In this document: one piece after another, positions 26,725 to 34,350 of the stretch
Layout: each line of letters starts with the position of its first letter
Position numbering within the stretch: the first letter of the stretch is position 1
DNA from: Caulobacter sp. FWC2
GTDB taxonomy: Bacteria > Pseudomonadota > Alphaproteobacteria > Caulobacterales > Caulobacteraceae
DNA length: 64,000 nt
Assembly (NCBI RefSeq): GCF_002742625.1
Contig: NZ_PEBF01000001.1
Span: 4,836,001 to 4,900,000, forward strand
Reading direction: 5' to 3'
Translations under genes and position numbers: made by a program
The notes under the pieces: generated by a model
Seen by the model: the letters and a program-made list of their open reading frames with translations, nothing else
The model's database searches: none
What the model was told of the DNA's origin: nothing

Positions 26725-27987
26725 TTGGACAAGGACCCGAACGGCAAGATCAGCCTGCAAGGCTTCTTCAAGGACAGGAAGGCCACCGATCCGCTGCGCG
26801 GCAAGCGCCTGCCCGCCCCGACGTCCGAGCGCCATGTCGAGGCCCTGGGCTTTCCGGGCGTGCGGCTCTCGGTCGACCAGGCCGACGACGCCCTCAAGAG
26901 CGCCGCCGACCGCCTGGCCCCGCTGCGCTCGCTGATCGGCCGCGACGAGTTCAACATCCTGGCCCTGTCCGGCGGCGCGTCCGGCGGCGCCTATGGCGCG
27001 GGGGTGCTGACCGGCCTGACCAAGGCGGGCCGCCGCCCCGACTTCGCCATCGTCACCGGCGTCAGCACCGGGGCGCTGATCGCGCCCCTGGCCTTCCTGG
27101 GCTCGGACTGGGACGAGCGCCTGACCGACGCCTATGTCGGCGGCCACGCGGCCGAGCTGCTCAGCTTCCGCCGCCTGGGGACCGCCCTGGGTCCCAGCAT
27201 CTTCAAGGGCGAGAGCCTGGACGCCCTGGTCGAGGCCTTCGTCGACCAGGAGATGGTCGACGCCGTCGCGCTGGAACACCTGAAGGGCCGTCGCCTGCTG
27301 ATCGCCACCACCAACCTCGACAGCCAGCGGGCCGTGGTCTGGGACATGGGCGAGATCGCCAACCACGGCGGCGACGAAGCGCTGAAGCTGTTCCGCACCC
27401 TTCTGGTGGCCTCGTCCTCGGTGCCGGGGATCTTCCCGCCCAAGCTGATCGACGTCGAGGTCGACGGCCGCCATCACCAGGAGATGCACGTCGACGGCGG
27501 GGTGGCCGCGCCACTCTTCCTGATGCCCGACGCCCTGCTGCACTGGCGCAACCTTGGCCCCCGCTTCCGCCGCGGCCGGGTGCACGTGATCGTCAACACC
27601 GTGCTGGATCCCTCGACCCAGTCGACCCCGCCGGGCGTGGCCTCGATCATGGCTCGCAGCTTCGACACCATGCTGCGGTTCTCGTACCGCCAGGCGCTGA
27701 GTCTGGCCGCCGGCTTCTGCTCTCGCCACAACCTGCCGCTCTCGGTGGCGTCGATCCCCAACAGCTTCGAGGGGACCAACCTGCTGAAGTTCGAGACCGA
27801 CCTGATGCGCCGCATCTACGACGCTGGCCATCAGCAGGCGCTGGACGGCACGGTCTGGACCAGCGCGGTGGAAGAGCAGAGCCTGTGGCGCGGCCTCTTC
27901 AAGAGACAGTCGAATGCGGCGGGCGCCGGGGTGATCATCCGCGACGAACCCGGCCCTGTCGGCATAGAGGCTCCGCTGGAGCCTTAG
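26725..27987 (+). CDS. Patatin-like phospholipase
   Basis: 420 residues. The oxyanion loop is LSGGASGGAYGAG (81-93), the nucleophile elbow GVSTG is at 112-116 with Ser114, and the catalytic Asp lies in HVDGGVAAP (near residue 257), giving the patatin Ser-Asp dyad. Such enzymes hydrolyse acyl chains from phospholipids. The start is taken as TTG at 26725 with an AGAGGA site 6-9 bases upstream; no ATG exists before the catalytic domain. It is likely co-transcribed with trhA. Confidence 0.88.
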   Translation: MDKDPNGKISLQGFFKDRKATDPLRGKRLPAPTSERHVEALGFPGVRLSVDQADDALKSAADRLAPLRSLIGRDEFNILALSGGASGGAYGAGVLTGLTKAGRRPDFAIVTGVSTGALIAPLAFLGSDWDERLTDAYVGGHAAELLSFRRLGTALGPSIFKGESLDALVEAFVDQEMVDAVALEHLKGRRLLIATTNLDSQRAVVWDMGEIANHGGDEALKLFRTLLVASSSVPGIFPPKLIDVEVDGRHHQEMHVDGGVAAPLFLMPDALLHWRNLGPRFRRGRVHVIVNTVLDPSTQSTPPGVASIMARSFDTMLRFSYRQALSLAAGFCSRHNLPLSVASIPNSFEGTNLLKFETDLMRRIYDAGHQQALDGTVWTSAVEEQSLWRGLFKRQSNAAGAGVIIRDEPGPVGIEAPLEP

Positions 27988-28056
27988 CCGCCCCGACCGC
28001 CGAACATCGTTCAGCCACGGTTCATACGGCCAAGCTCTAAGCTCCCTGACACTTTA

Positions 28057-28104
28057 CGCATTTTCTGACGACGAACCGGTACCCACTTCGTCGGAAAATG
28101 CTCC
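28057..28104. repeat. Extragenic palindromic repeat, copy B
   Basis: CGCATTTTCTGACGACGAA, ACCGGTACCC, then TTCGTCGGAAAATGCTC: the same hairpin as the right half of copy A at 22860-22909, with only a few changes. It ends 14 bp upstream of the lipoprotein gene start, so it forms most of that gene's 5' leader. Confidence 0.85.
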
Positions 28105-28118
28105 AGGGGAGCTTTCCA

Positions 28119-28769
28119 ATGCCGAGCCTATCGATGCGAAGCCTTGTCGTCGGAGCTGTCGTCGCCGGCGCGCTGACCACGGTCGGCTGCGCCACCCTCA
28201 GCAAGGAGCAATGCCTGAGCGGGAACTGGGGCGCGGTCGGCTATGACGACGGGATGGACGGCCGGCCGATGAGCCGCCTAGACGACCACGCCAAGGCTTG
28301 CGCCAAGGTCGGGGTGACGCCGGACCCCGTTCCCTATTTCGCGGCGCGCGCCGACGGGCTGAAGCGCTACTGCACCGAACCGAACGGCTTCCGGGTCGGC
28401 CGCGAGGGCAAGCGCTATGCCGGGGTATGCCCGCCGCCGGTCGAGGCTGAATTCCTGGGGGGCTACGCGGACGGCGAGCGGGTCCACGCGGCGACGCAAC
28501 GGCTGGAGTCGGCGCGGTCGGATCTCAGCTCGGCCGACGCGCGGGCTGACAAGCGCGCCCGCCAGGCCGACGGGGTCGAGGACGAGTTGCGCAATCCCAA
28601 GCTCACCGACGCGCAGATTCGCGAGCTGCGGGACCGCCTGAACCGACTGCGTCGCGAACGTCGCGAGGCCATCGAGGACGGCCGCCGCGCCGACGCGGCG
28701 ATCCGCGACGCGGAACGCGAGGTCGACGACCTCAGAGCGCTGTTCTCGCCCCGCTATGGCGGCTGGTGA
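28119..28769 (+). CDS. DUF2799 lipoprotein
   Basis: 216 residues. A lipoprotein signal peptide ends in the lipobox LTTVGC (about residue 22), so the mature protein should be lipid-anchored in the envelope. The DUF2799 pattern follows: CLSGNWGAVGYDDGMDG, DDHAKACAKVG, and FRVGREGKRYAGVCPP. The last ~85 residues form a highly charged coiled coil (heptad Leu/Arg, for example IRELRDRLNRLRRERREA). Function is unknown. The ATG at 28119 has a GGGGAGC ribosome site; a repeat lies directly upstream. Confidence 0.82.
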   Translation: MPSLSMRSLVVGAVVAGALTTVGCATLSKEQCLSGNWGAVGYDDGMDGRPMSRLDDHAKACAKVGVTPDPVPYFAARADGLKRYCTEPNGFRVGREGKRYAGVCPPPVEAEFLGGYADGERVHAATQRLESARSDLSSADARADKRARQADGVEDELRNPKLTDAQIRELRDRLNRLRRERREAIEDGRRADAAIRDAEREVDDLRALFSPRYGGW

Positions 28770-28775
28770 CGACCT

Positions 28776-29117
28776 CTAAGCCTTCTTCAGGTGCCGGGCG
28801 CGCAGCTTTTCGAGGTTCGGCGGATCGGCGCGGAAGTCCGAGGCCAGGCCCAGGCGGGCGTTGCAGGAGGGGCAGCGGACCGAGTCTTCGTCGGCCAGTT
28901 CGGCCGGCGGATCGAAGCGCGTGCCGCAGGGCTTGCACTTCCAGTCGCCGGTCGGCGGCGGGGCTGGCGGCGGAGGCGGGGCGGCGGCCTGGGGCGTGAA
29001 CACGGTGGCGCGGGCCGACGGCTTGACCATGCGCTCGAGCGGCGGCGGCCCGCCAGGGGCGGCGACCGCGCTCTTGAGGCTCAGGGTCTTGCGGCGCGGG
29101 GGCTCGCTATCGCTCAT
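28776..29117 (-). CDS. Small zinc-ribbon protein with proline-rich linker
   Basis: 113 residues. The N-terminal part is basic (PRRKTLSLKS), then a proline/alanine linker (QAAAPPPPPAPPP), then a zinc ribbon formed by CKPC and CPSC separated by about 20 residues, and a basic C-terminal helix (LEKLRARHLKKA). It probably binds zinc and perhaps nucleic acid or protein, but I know no characterised homologue. It converges on the DUF2799 gene with a 6-bp gap. Confidence 0.7.
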   Translation of the reverse strand: MSDSEPPRRKTLSLKSAVAAPGGPPPLERMVKPSARATVFTPQAAAPPPPPAPPPTGDWKCKPCGTRFDPPAELADEDSVRCPSCNARLGLASDFRADPPNLEKLRARHLKKA

Positions 29118-29223
29118 GATCTCGCTTGGCGGCTGGTGGAAGAGACGGCGCTAGCTGCATGAAAGCGGCCCGGAACACAAGCCTAATAGGCCTTTGGTCC
29201 GCTCGCTAGCAGCTTGAGCGCGC

Positions 29224-30213
29224 CTACCACTGGGGCTTGAGACTGAACGACAGGGCTACCACGTCGTCCTTCTGGGTGGCGAGACCCATGATGCCTTCCC
29301 GGGCCTTGATCGCGCGGTGGATATAGCCAAGCGACGCCTGCATCGGGCCGCGGCGCCAGGCGACGCCGGCCTGGCTGTCGCCGATCAGCTTGCTGGTGGT
29401 GTCCTGGGTCAGGCCCGCGCGGCTCCAGTCACCGTTCTGGCCGCGCAGCATGTTCAGGCCCACGGCCCGGCCGCTGGCGGCGGCGAAGATGTACCAGCGC
29501 CCACGATCGCCGAAGCTCGCGCCGTCCTGGACACCGAGCGCATTGGTCACCCGGTCGCCCATGTTCTTCTTCTTGCCCAGGCGCACGGTGGCGCCGGCCT
29601 CGGCCGAGCCGCCGGCGGCGCCATAGCCGAGCCCGGCGTGCGGGGTGATGTCGAGGGCGAACGTGCGGCCGTTCAGCGCCACGGCCGAGGGCCAGCCGCG
29701 CGTCACGGTCACGTCAACCTCGCGCAGGGCATAGGCGTCGTCGTTGTCTGGGCGGGCCAGGGTCAATGGGGCGTAGGCGGCGGTCGGGGCCGTCCCGGCC
29801 ATCGAGACGCGCACCGAGTCGATCGGGCCGCCGGCCTGGGACTGGTGGCTGAAGGCGTTGGAGCGCCAGGTCACGGGACCCGCGCCGGCATAGAAGCGAT
29901 CGGCGTCGAGGATGCGGGCGTCGCCGGCCAGGGCGGCGGCAGGCGACAGCGCGAAACCGCCCCCGACCTCACCCTCGGGCTCGTCGAGATCGCGGACCGC
30001 GAAACCCGTAGCGCTCGCGGGATCCAGCGGACGCAGGCTTTCGGGCTTTACCTGGAAGGATATGGGCTTTGCGGGCTCGGGCGTGGCTGCGTCAGCCTTG
30101 GTGGCCTTGCCGGCCTTCACAGCCGCGCAGGCGACGCCGGCATGGCCAGCCGCCATGGCCGCGATCACGGCCATCAGGCAGAAAACGGTACGCTCCCCAG
30201 CGACCCGCATCAC
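29224..30213 (-). CDS. LpxR/DUF2219-like outer-membrane beta-barrel protein
   Basis: 329 residues. A signal peptide covers about residues 1-30 (VFCLMAVIAAMAAGHAGVACA). The mature part alternates polar and hydrophobic residues like a beta barrel and ends in SFSLKPQW with a terminal aromatic residue, as outer-membrane proteins do. The C-terminal third (RGRWYIFAAASGRAVGLNML, then IGDSQAGVAWRRG) resembles lipid A 3'-O-deacylase LpxR. The catalytic residues cannot be confirmed by eye, so enzymatic activity is uncertain. It stands alone downstream of nrdA. Confidence 0.5.
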   Translation of the reverse strand: MMRVAGERTVFCLMAVIAAMAAGHAGVACAAVKAGKATKADAATPEPAKPISFQVKPESLRPLDPASATGFAVRDLDEPEGEVGGGFALSPAAALAGDARILDADRFYAGAGPVTWRSNAFSHQSQAGGPIDSVRVSMAGTAPTAAYAPLTLARPDNDDAYALREVDVTVTRGWPSAVALNGRTFALDITPHAGLGYGAAGGSAEAGATVRLGKKKNMGDRVTNALGVQDGASFGDRGRWYIFAAASGRAVGLNMLRGQNGDWSRAGLTQDTTSKLIGDSQAGVAWRRGPMQASLGYIHRAIKAREGIMGLATQKDDVVALSFSLKPQW

Positions 30214-30328
30214 GGATTCCCCATCCTATCGGACACCCAGCCTACGCCCGTTTCGCCGCGTGTCCATCGCGGCGAAAACGCACAGGCTCTGAACCCTTCG
30301 TGACAGACTTGGGTTCCCGGAACGTGAA

Positions 30329-30356
30329 ACGGCGGCGCGATATCTCGCGCCGCCGT
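30329..30356 (-). terminator. Hairpin downstream of nrdA
   Basis: A perfect 12-bp stem, ACGGCGGCGCGA / TCGCGCCGCCGT with a TATC loop, lies about 45 bp after the nrdA stop. On the minus strand it is followed by TTTC, a weak U-tract. Confidence 0.65.
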
Positions 30357-30400
30357 CATGTTCACAGGTTCTGGTCGCCGGACTTACCGACGGGCCAAGC

Positions 30401-32296
30401 CTACTGACAGGCGAGGCACTCGTCGTAGTCGGTCTTTTCCGGGACGTCGAAGCCGCCCGCGCCCGGGACCGCCGCGACCTTGTCCTCGGCGCCGGCATAG
30501 GCCGCGCGTTGCACCGACTTGGAGCGCAGGTAGTACAGCGACTTCACGCCGCGCTCCCAGGCCTGCCAGTGCAGCATGTGCAGGTCCCACTTGTCGACAT
30601 CGCCCGGCAGGAAGATGTTGACCGACTGGCTCTGGCAGATTTCCGGCGTGCGGTCGGCGGCCAGCTCGACCACCCAGCGCTGATCCAGCTCGAAGGCAGT
30701 CTTGTAGACGTCCTTCTCGTCCTGGCTCAGGAAGTCCAGGTGCTGGACCGAGCCTTCCTGTTCCAGGATAGAGCCCCACACCGCGTCGGTGTTGTGGCCC
30801 TTTTCCTCGAGCAGCTTCTCCAGATAGGGGTTCTTCACCGCGAACGAGCCCGACAGGGTCTTGTGGGTGTAGATATTGGCCGGGATCGGCTCGATGCCGG
30901 CGGAGGTGCCGCCGCAGATGATCGAGATCGAGGCGGTCGGGGCGATGGCCAGCTTGTGCGAGAAGCGTTCCTTGGAGCCCCGATCGGCGGCGTCAGGGCA
31001 CGGACCCTTTTCCTCGCCCAGCGCCAGGCTGGCCTTGTCGGCCTCGCGACGCAGGTGCTTGAACATCCGCATGTTCCAGCTCTTGGCCAGGGCGCTCTCG
31101 AACGGAACGTTCTGGCTTTGCAGGAAGCTGTGGAAGCCCATCAGGCCCAGGCCCACCGAGCGCTCGCGCATGGCGGCGTAGGCGGCGGTCGAGGCCGCGT
31201 CCGGGGCGCGGTCGATGAAGTCCTGCAGCACGTTGTCGAGGAAGCGCATGACGTCCTCGATGAACGTCGGGTGGTCGCGCCACTCCAGATAGGTCTCGGC
31301 ATTGACCGACGACAGGCAGCAGACGGCGGTGCGCTCCTGGCCCAGGTGGTCGGTGCCGGTGTGCAGCATGATCTCGCTGCACAGGTTCGACTGGCGCACC
31401 TTCAGGCCCAGCTCGCGCTGGAACGACGGCATGGCCTTGTTCACGGTGTCGGAGAAGATCAGGTAGGGCTCGCCGGTCTGCAGACGCAGCTCCAGGACCT
31501 TTTGCCAGAGGGCGCGGGCGTCGACCTCGCGCAGCACTTCGTTGGTCTTGGGCGAGCGCAGGCCGAACTTAGTCCCGTCGCGCACCGCGTGCATGAAATC
31601 GTCGGTGATGGACAGGCCGTGGTGCAGGTTCAGGGACTTGCGGTTGAAGTCGCCCGACGGCTTGCGGATCTCGAGGAACTCCTCGATCTCCGGGTGGTGG
31701 ATGTCGAGATAGACGGCGGCCGAGCCGCGACGCAGGCTGCCCTGCGAAATCGCCAGGGTCAGCGAGTCCATCACGCGGATGAAGGGGATGATGCCCGAGG
31801 TCTGGCCCTGGCCCTTGACCTTCTCGCCGATGGAGCGGACGCCGCCCCAGTAGGTGCCGATGCCGCCGCCGTTGGCCGCCAGCCAGACGTTCTCGTTCCA
31901 GACGCTCAGGATGCCGTCCAGGCTGTCGTTGACGGCGTTGAGGAAGCAGCTGATCGGCAGGCCGCGATCCGCGCCGCCGTTCGACAGCACCGGCGTGGCC
32001 GGCATGAACCACAGGCGGCTCATATAGTCGTAGACGCGCTGGGCGTGCTCGGCGTCGTCGGCGAAGGCCGTCGACACGCGGGCGAACATGTCCTGATAGG
32101 ACTCGCCCGGCAGCAGGTAGCGGTCTTCCAGGGTGGTCTTGCCGAAATCGGTCAGCAGGGCGTCACGCGAGCGATCGACCTGCACCTTCTGCACTAGCGC
32201 CAGCTGCGGGCGCTTGGCGGGCTTGATGGCCGCCAGTCGGGCCTCGTTTCGGACGCTCGTCTTCGCCGCTTCACTGCCGTTCATGACCAAATCCAT
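30401..32296 (-). CDS. nrdA: Ribonucleotide reductase class I, large (alpha) subunit
   Basis: Reduces ribonucleoside diphosphates. Catalytic features are visible: LPISCFLN (first redox Cys), QSNLCSEI (the Asn-Cys-Glu radical site), AVCCLSSVN (second redox Cys), the radical-transfer pair Tyr-Tyr in GVKSLYYLRS, and a C-terminal CLAC shuttle. At 631 residues it is shorter than E. coli NrdA because the N-terminal ATP-cone is absent: a disordered ~50-residue start leads straight into LEDRYLLPGESYQDMF. Overall allosteric control by dATP may therefore be lost. ATG at 32284 is an alternative start. NrdR-like boxes lie upstream. Confidence 0.95.
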   Translation of the reverse strand: MDLVMNGSEAAKTSVRNEARLAAIKPAKRPQLALVQKVQVDRSRDALLTDFGKTTLEDRYLLPGESYQDMFARVSTAFADDAEHAQRVYDYMSRLWFMPATPVLSNGGADRGLPISCFLNAVNDSLDGILSVWNENVWLAANGGGIGTYWGGVRSIGEKVKGQGQTSGIIPFIRVMDSLTLAISQGSLRRGSAAVYLDIHHPEIEEFLEIRKPSGDFNRKSLNLHHGLSITDDFMHAVRDGTKFGLRSPKTNEVLREVDARALWQKVLELRLQTGEPYLIFSDTVNKAMPSFQRELGLKVRQSNLCSEIMLHTGTDHLGQERTAVCCLSSVNAETYLEWRDHPTFIEDVMRFLDNVLQDFIDRAPDAASTAAYAAMRERSVGLGLMGFHSFLQSQNVPFESALAKSWNMRMFKHLRREADKASLALGEEKGPCPDAADRGSKERFSHKLAIAPTASISIICGGTSAGIEPIPANIYTHKTLSGSFAVKNPYLEKLLEEKGHNTDAVWGSILEQEGSVQHLDFLSQDEKDVYKTAFELDQRWVVELAADRTPEICQSQSVNIFLPGDVDKWDLHMLHWQAWERGVKSLYYLRSKSVQRAAYAGAEDKVAAVPGAGGFDVPEKTDYDECLACQ

Positions 32297-32339
32297 TGCT
32301 CAATCAGCGTGGTCCGGAGAAGGGAATGCCCCGGCTCAG

Positions 32340-32386
32340 CCGCTATATCTTGTGGCTGAGGAGCCCCCTCAACCCACATATGGGGC
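32340..32386 (-). promoter_or_regulatory. Pair of NrdR-like boxes upstream of nrdA
   Basis: CCGCTATATCTTGTGG at 32340-32355 matches the NrdR consensus very well (CTATATCTTGTG core). A weaker partner AACCCACATATGGGGC is at 32371-32386. Their offset is exactly 31 bp, the same as at nrdB. They begin about 45 bp upstream of the nrdA start. Confidence 0.8.
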
Positions 32387-32733
32387 CACAGTGGTGAATG
32401 ACTCGTCAACGGCCCGAGCTCGAGTTTTTCGTTAACAACCTGTGAACGGGCGCAAGTTGCGTAGGCGGGACAAGGGGTTGCCTAGCCGAACTTTTTTCAC
32501 CCGCGACAGGACGCCGCAAGACGCTCCAGGACATCCGCCCCCGGACAACAGCGTTCATTAACAGGAGGGCCACAAGGGATAGTGGCCCGCGGTGGAGGGC
32601 GCTCGCGCGCTCGCCTCTCGCGCGACCACCGCGAAAGCCCCGGAAACCGGGCCTTCGGGTCAGATATGGGGTCGGCCGCCCCGCCGCCAAGCGGCGCCAG
32701 ACGGCTCAAATGAAGCAGGCCAGGCGCCGACAT
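32387..32733. other. Gene-free region upstream of nrdA with a strong hairpin
   Basis: About 350 bp between the nrdA control region and the ompA terminator. It contains a stem of CGCGGTGG (32588-32595) with CCACCGCG (32626-32633) and an inner TCGCGCG/CGCGCGA pairing. Upstream of it is a lone palindrome CCACAAGGGATAGTGG at 32570-32585. Open frames here lack starts or conserved features. A structured RNA is possible but I cannot name one. Confidence 0.4.
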
Positions 32734-32764
32734 AGAGAAAGGGCCCGGCGTCGCCGCCGGGCCC
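32734..32764 (-). terminator. Intrinsic terminator of ompA
   Basis: On the minus strand a perfect 10-bp stem (GGGCCCGGCG, loop GCGA, CGCCGGGCCC) is followed by TTTCTCT. It lies about 25 bp after the ompA stop codon. Confidence 0.85.
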
Positions 32765-32789
32765 TCCCAAGTCTTCAGTCGATTCGATC

Positions 32790-34013
32790 TTAGAAGTTGA
32801 TCGAGATCGTGGAACGGCGGTTCAGCGGTTCCTTCACACCGTCGCCGGTGGCGACGGCCGGAGCGCTTTCGCCCTTCCAGTCGACGCCGAGCACGGCGGC
32901 CGGGACACCTTGCGAGACCAGGGCGTCAGCGACGGCCTTGGCGCGGCGTTCCGAGAGCTTGGCGTTGTACTTCGGCGAACCCGACGTGTCGGTGTGGCCG
33001 ACGACGACGATCTTGGTCGCGTGACCATCGTTCGAGTACTTCGCGGCTTCCGAAACCACCGACTGCGCTTCCGTCGTCAGGACCGATTGGTCGAACGGGA
33101 AGTACACGATGAACTCGCGGGCCTCATACTGCGGCGGCGGCGGAGGCGGCGGCGGCGGGGGAGGCGGGGGAGGCGGCGGCGGGGGAGGCGGCGGGGGCGG
33201 CGGGGGCGGCGGCGGCGGGGGCGGCGACGCGAACGAGTAGCGCAGACCCACGGTCAGCGACTGGTCCTTGTACTGGCCCTTGAAGGCGCCCGGCTGGATG
33301 AAGTTCGAACCCGTCGACGACCAGTTGTGCTGAGCGCCGGTGATGTAGCGGTAGGTGACGTCGATCTTCAGCTTGTCAGTCGCCTTGATCGAGGCGCCGG
33401 CCAGACCTTGGTAGGCGAACGCGACATCGTCGTCGTCAACCGTCAGGTTCTGGATCGCCGGGTTGGTCAGGCCGCTGGCAGGCGGGAAAGCCGCAACGGT
33501 CGGGACGTTGCTGAACTGGCCCAGGGCCTTGACGTCCAGACGGTTGATGCCGACGCCGACGCCGACGAAGGGGTTCAGCCAGGCGTCCGGAGCAAAGTCA
33601 TAAATGACGTTCGCCATCAGGGTCCAGGCGTCGATCGAGCCGCTCGGCGAGCCGCAGGTCGGGGCAGCCGGGGTGCGCGACACGCCGGGGGTGCAGAGGC
33701 CGATCGGCGAACGCACGGCCGGGCCGCGGACGCTCACCAGATCGCCGGGGCGATAGCCGCCTTCGACTTCAGCGCGAACGTGCGGGTTGAATTGGTAGCC
33801 AAGGCGGACGAAGCCGGTCCAGTCCTTCTCGGACTTCCACGACCAGTGAGCGAATTCGCCATCCGGCAGCGTCTGGCTCGACTGCGAGCCGAGCGCTTGC
33901 GGCCAGTGGTAGCCGAGGTCGACCGCGCCGTACCAGCCGGTCTCTTGGGCCGAAACGCCCGACGCGGCGAACACCGCGACCAGAGCAGCTCCTGCCAGGA
34001 GGTTGAGTTTCAT
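32790..34013 (-). CDS. OmpA-family outer-membrane protein with polyproline linker
   Basis: 407 residues. Signal peptide 1-22 (ending SGVSA), an eight-stranded OmpA-type barrel to about residue 260, a linker of 31 consecutive prolines, then the peptidoglycan-binding OmpA domain with FPFDQSVLT, VVGHTDTSGSPKYNAKLSERRA and a C-terminal NRRSTISINF. The Asp and Arg that hold the diaminopimelate residue are in GHTDTSGS and LSERRAKAV. It tethers the outer membrane to the wall. The proline run (33132-33224, all CCN codons) demands EF-P for translation and is probably variable in length between strains. It carries its own terminator. Confidence 0.93.
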   Translation of the reverse strand: MKLNLLAGAALVAVFAASGVSAQETGWYGAVDLGYHWPQALGSQSSQTLPDGEFAHWSWKSEKDWTGFVRLGYQFNPHVRAEVEGGYRPGDLVSVRGPAVRSPIGLCTPGVSRTPAAPTCGSPSGSIDAWTLMANVIYDFAPDAWLNPFVGVGVGINRLDVKALGQFSNVPTVAAFPPASGLTNPAIQNLTVDDDDVAFAYQGLAGASIKATDKLKIDVTYRYITGAQHNWSSTGSNFIQPGAFKGQYKDQSLTVGLRYSFASPPPPPPPPPPPPPPPPPPPPPPPPPPPPPPPQYEAREFIVYFPFDQSVLTTEAQSVVSEAAKYSNDGHATKIVVVGHTDTSGSPKYNAKLSERRAKAVADALVSQGVPAAVLGVDWKGESAPAVATGDGVKEPLNRRSTISINF

Positions 34014-34350
34014 CGTTGAAGAGCCCTCTATTGCCCTGCCCAGGCCGGATACCGACCGAGCACTGTTATACCAAGGCGAACGCCACGGGAAAGTGTCAGC
34101 AAAGACACACTCGTCAGGTTTCGCCCTCCTGCCCTTTGCTCAGGAAAGCCAAACAAGACCGCCCCTCAGAAATCTACTTCCGAGCGTGCCCACCGACATC
34201 CACTGCAGATAAGCGTCAGCTTCGTTGGGTTCGCACGTGAACAGGTCGCGCGCAAGGGCTTCAAGGCGGGAAACAGTCAAGCATTCGCGAAGCGTCGCCC
34301 AAAAACCGCACATTTTAACCTCTTGCGTCAGGTCATCGACCAACTTGACC
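34014..34350. other. Upstream region of ompA
   Basis: 337 bp between the ompA start and the stop of the ABC permease, both on the minus strand. It is somewhat less GC-rich than its surroundings and should contain the ompA promoter and leader. A 67-codon minus-strand frame (34140-34343) is present but has weak codon bias and no recognisable features. No repeat or operator was found. Confidence 0.4.

Noticed and set aside
32570..32585. Lone NrdR-box-like palindrome CCACAAGGGATAGTGG
   Set aside because: No partner lies 31 bp away and it is about 290 bp from the nrdA start, so it is probably part of a GC-rich palindromic element.
34140..34343. 67-codon minus-strand frame upstream of ompA
   Set aside because: Third-position bias is weak, no ribosome site or family motif is visible, and it lies in the presumed ompA promoter region.
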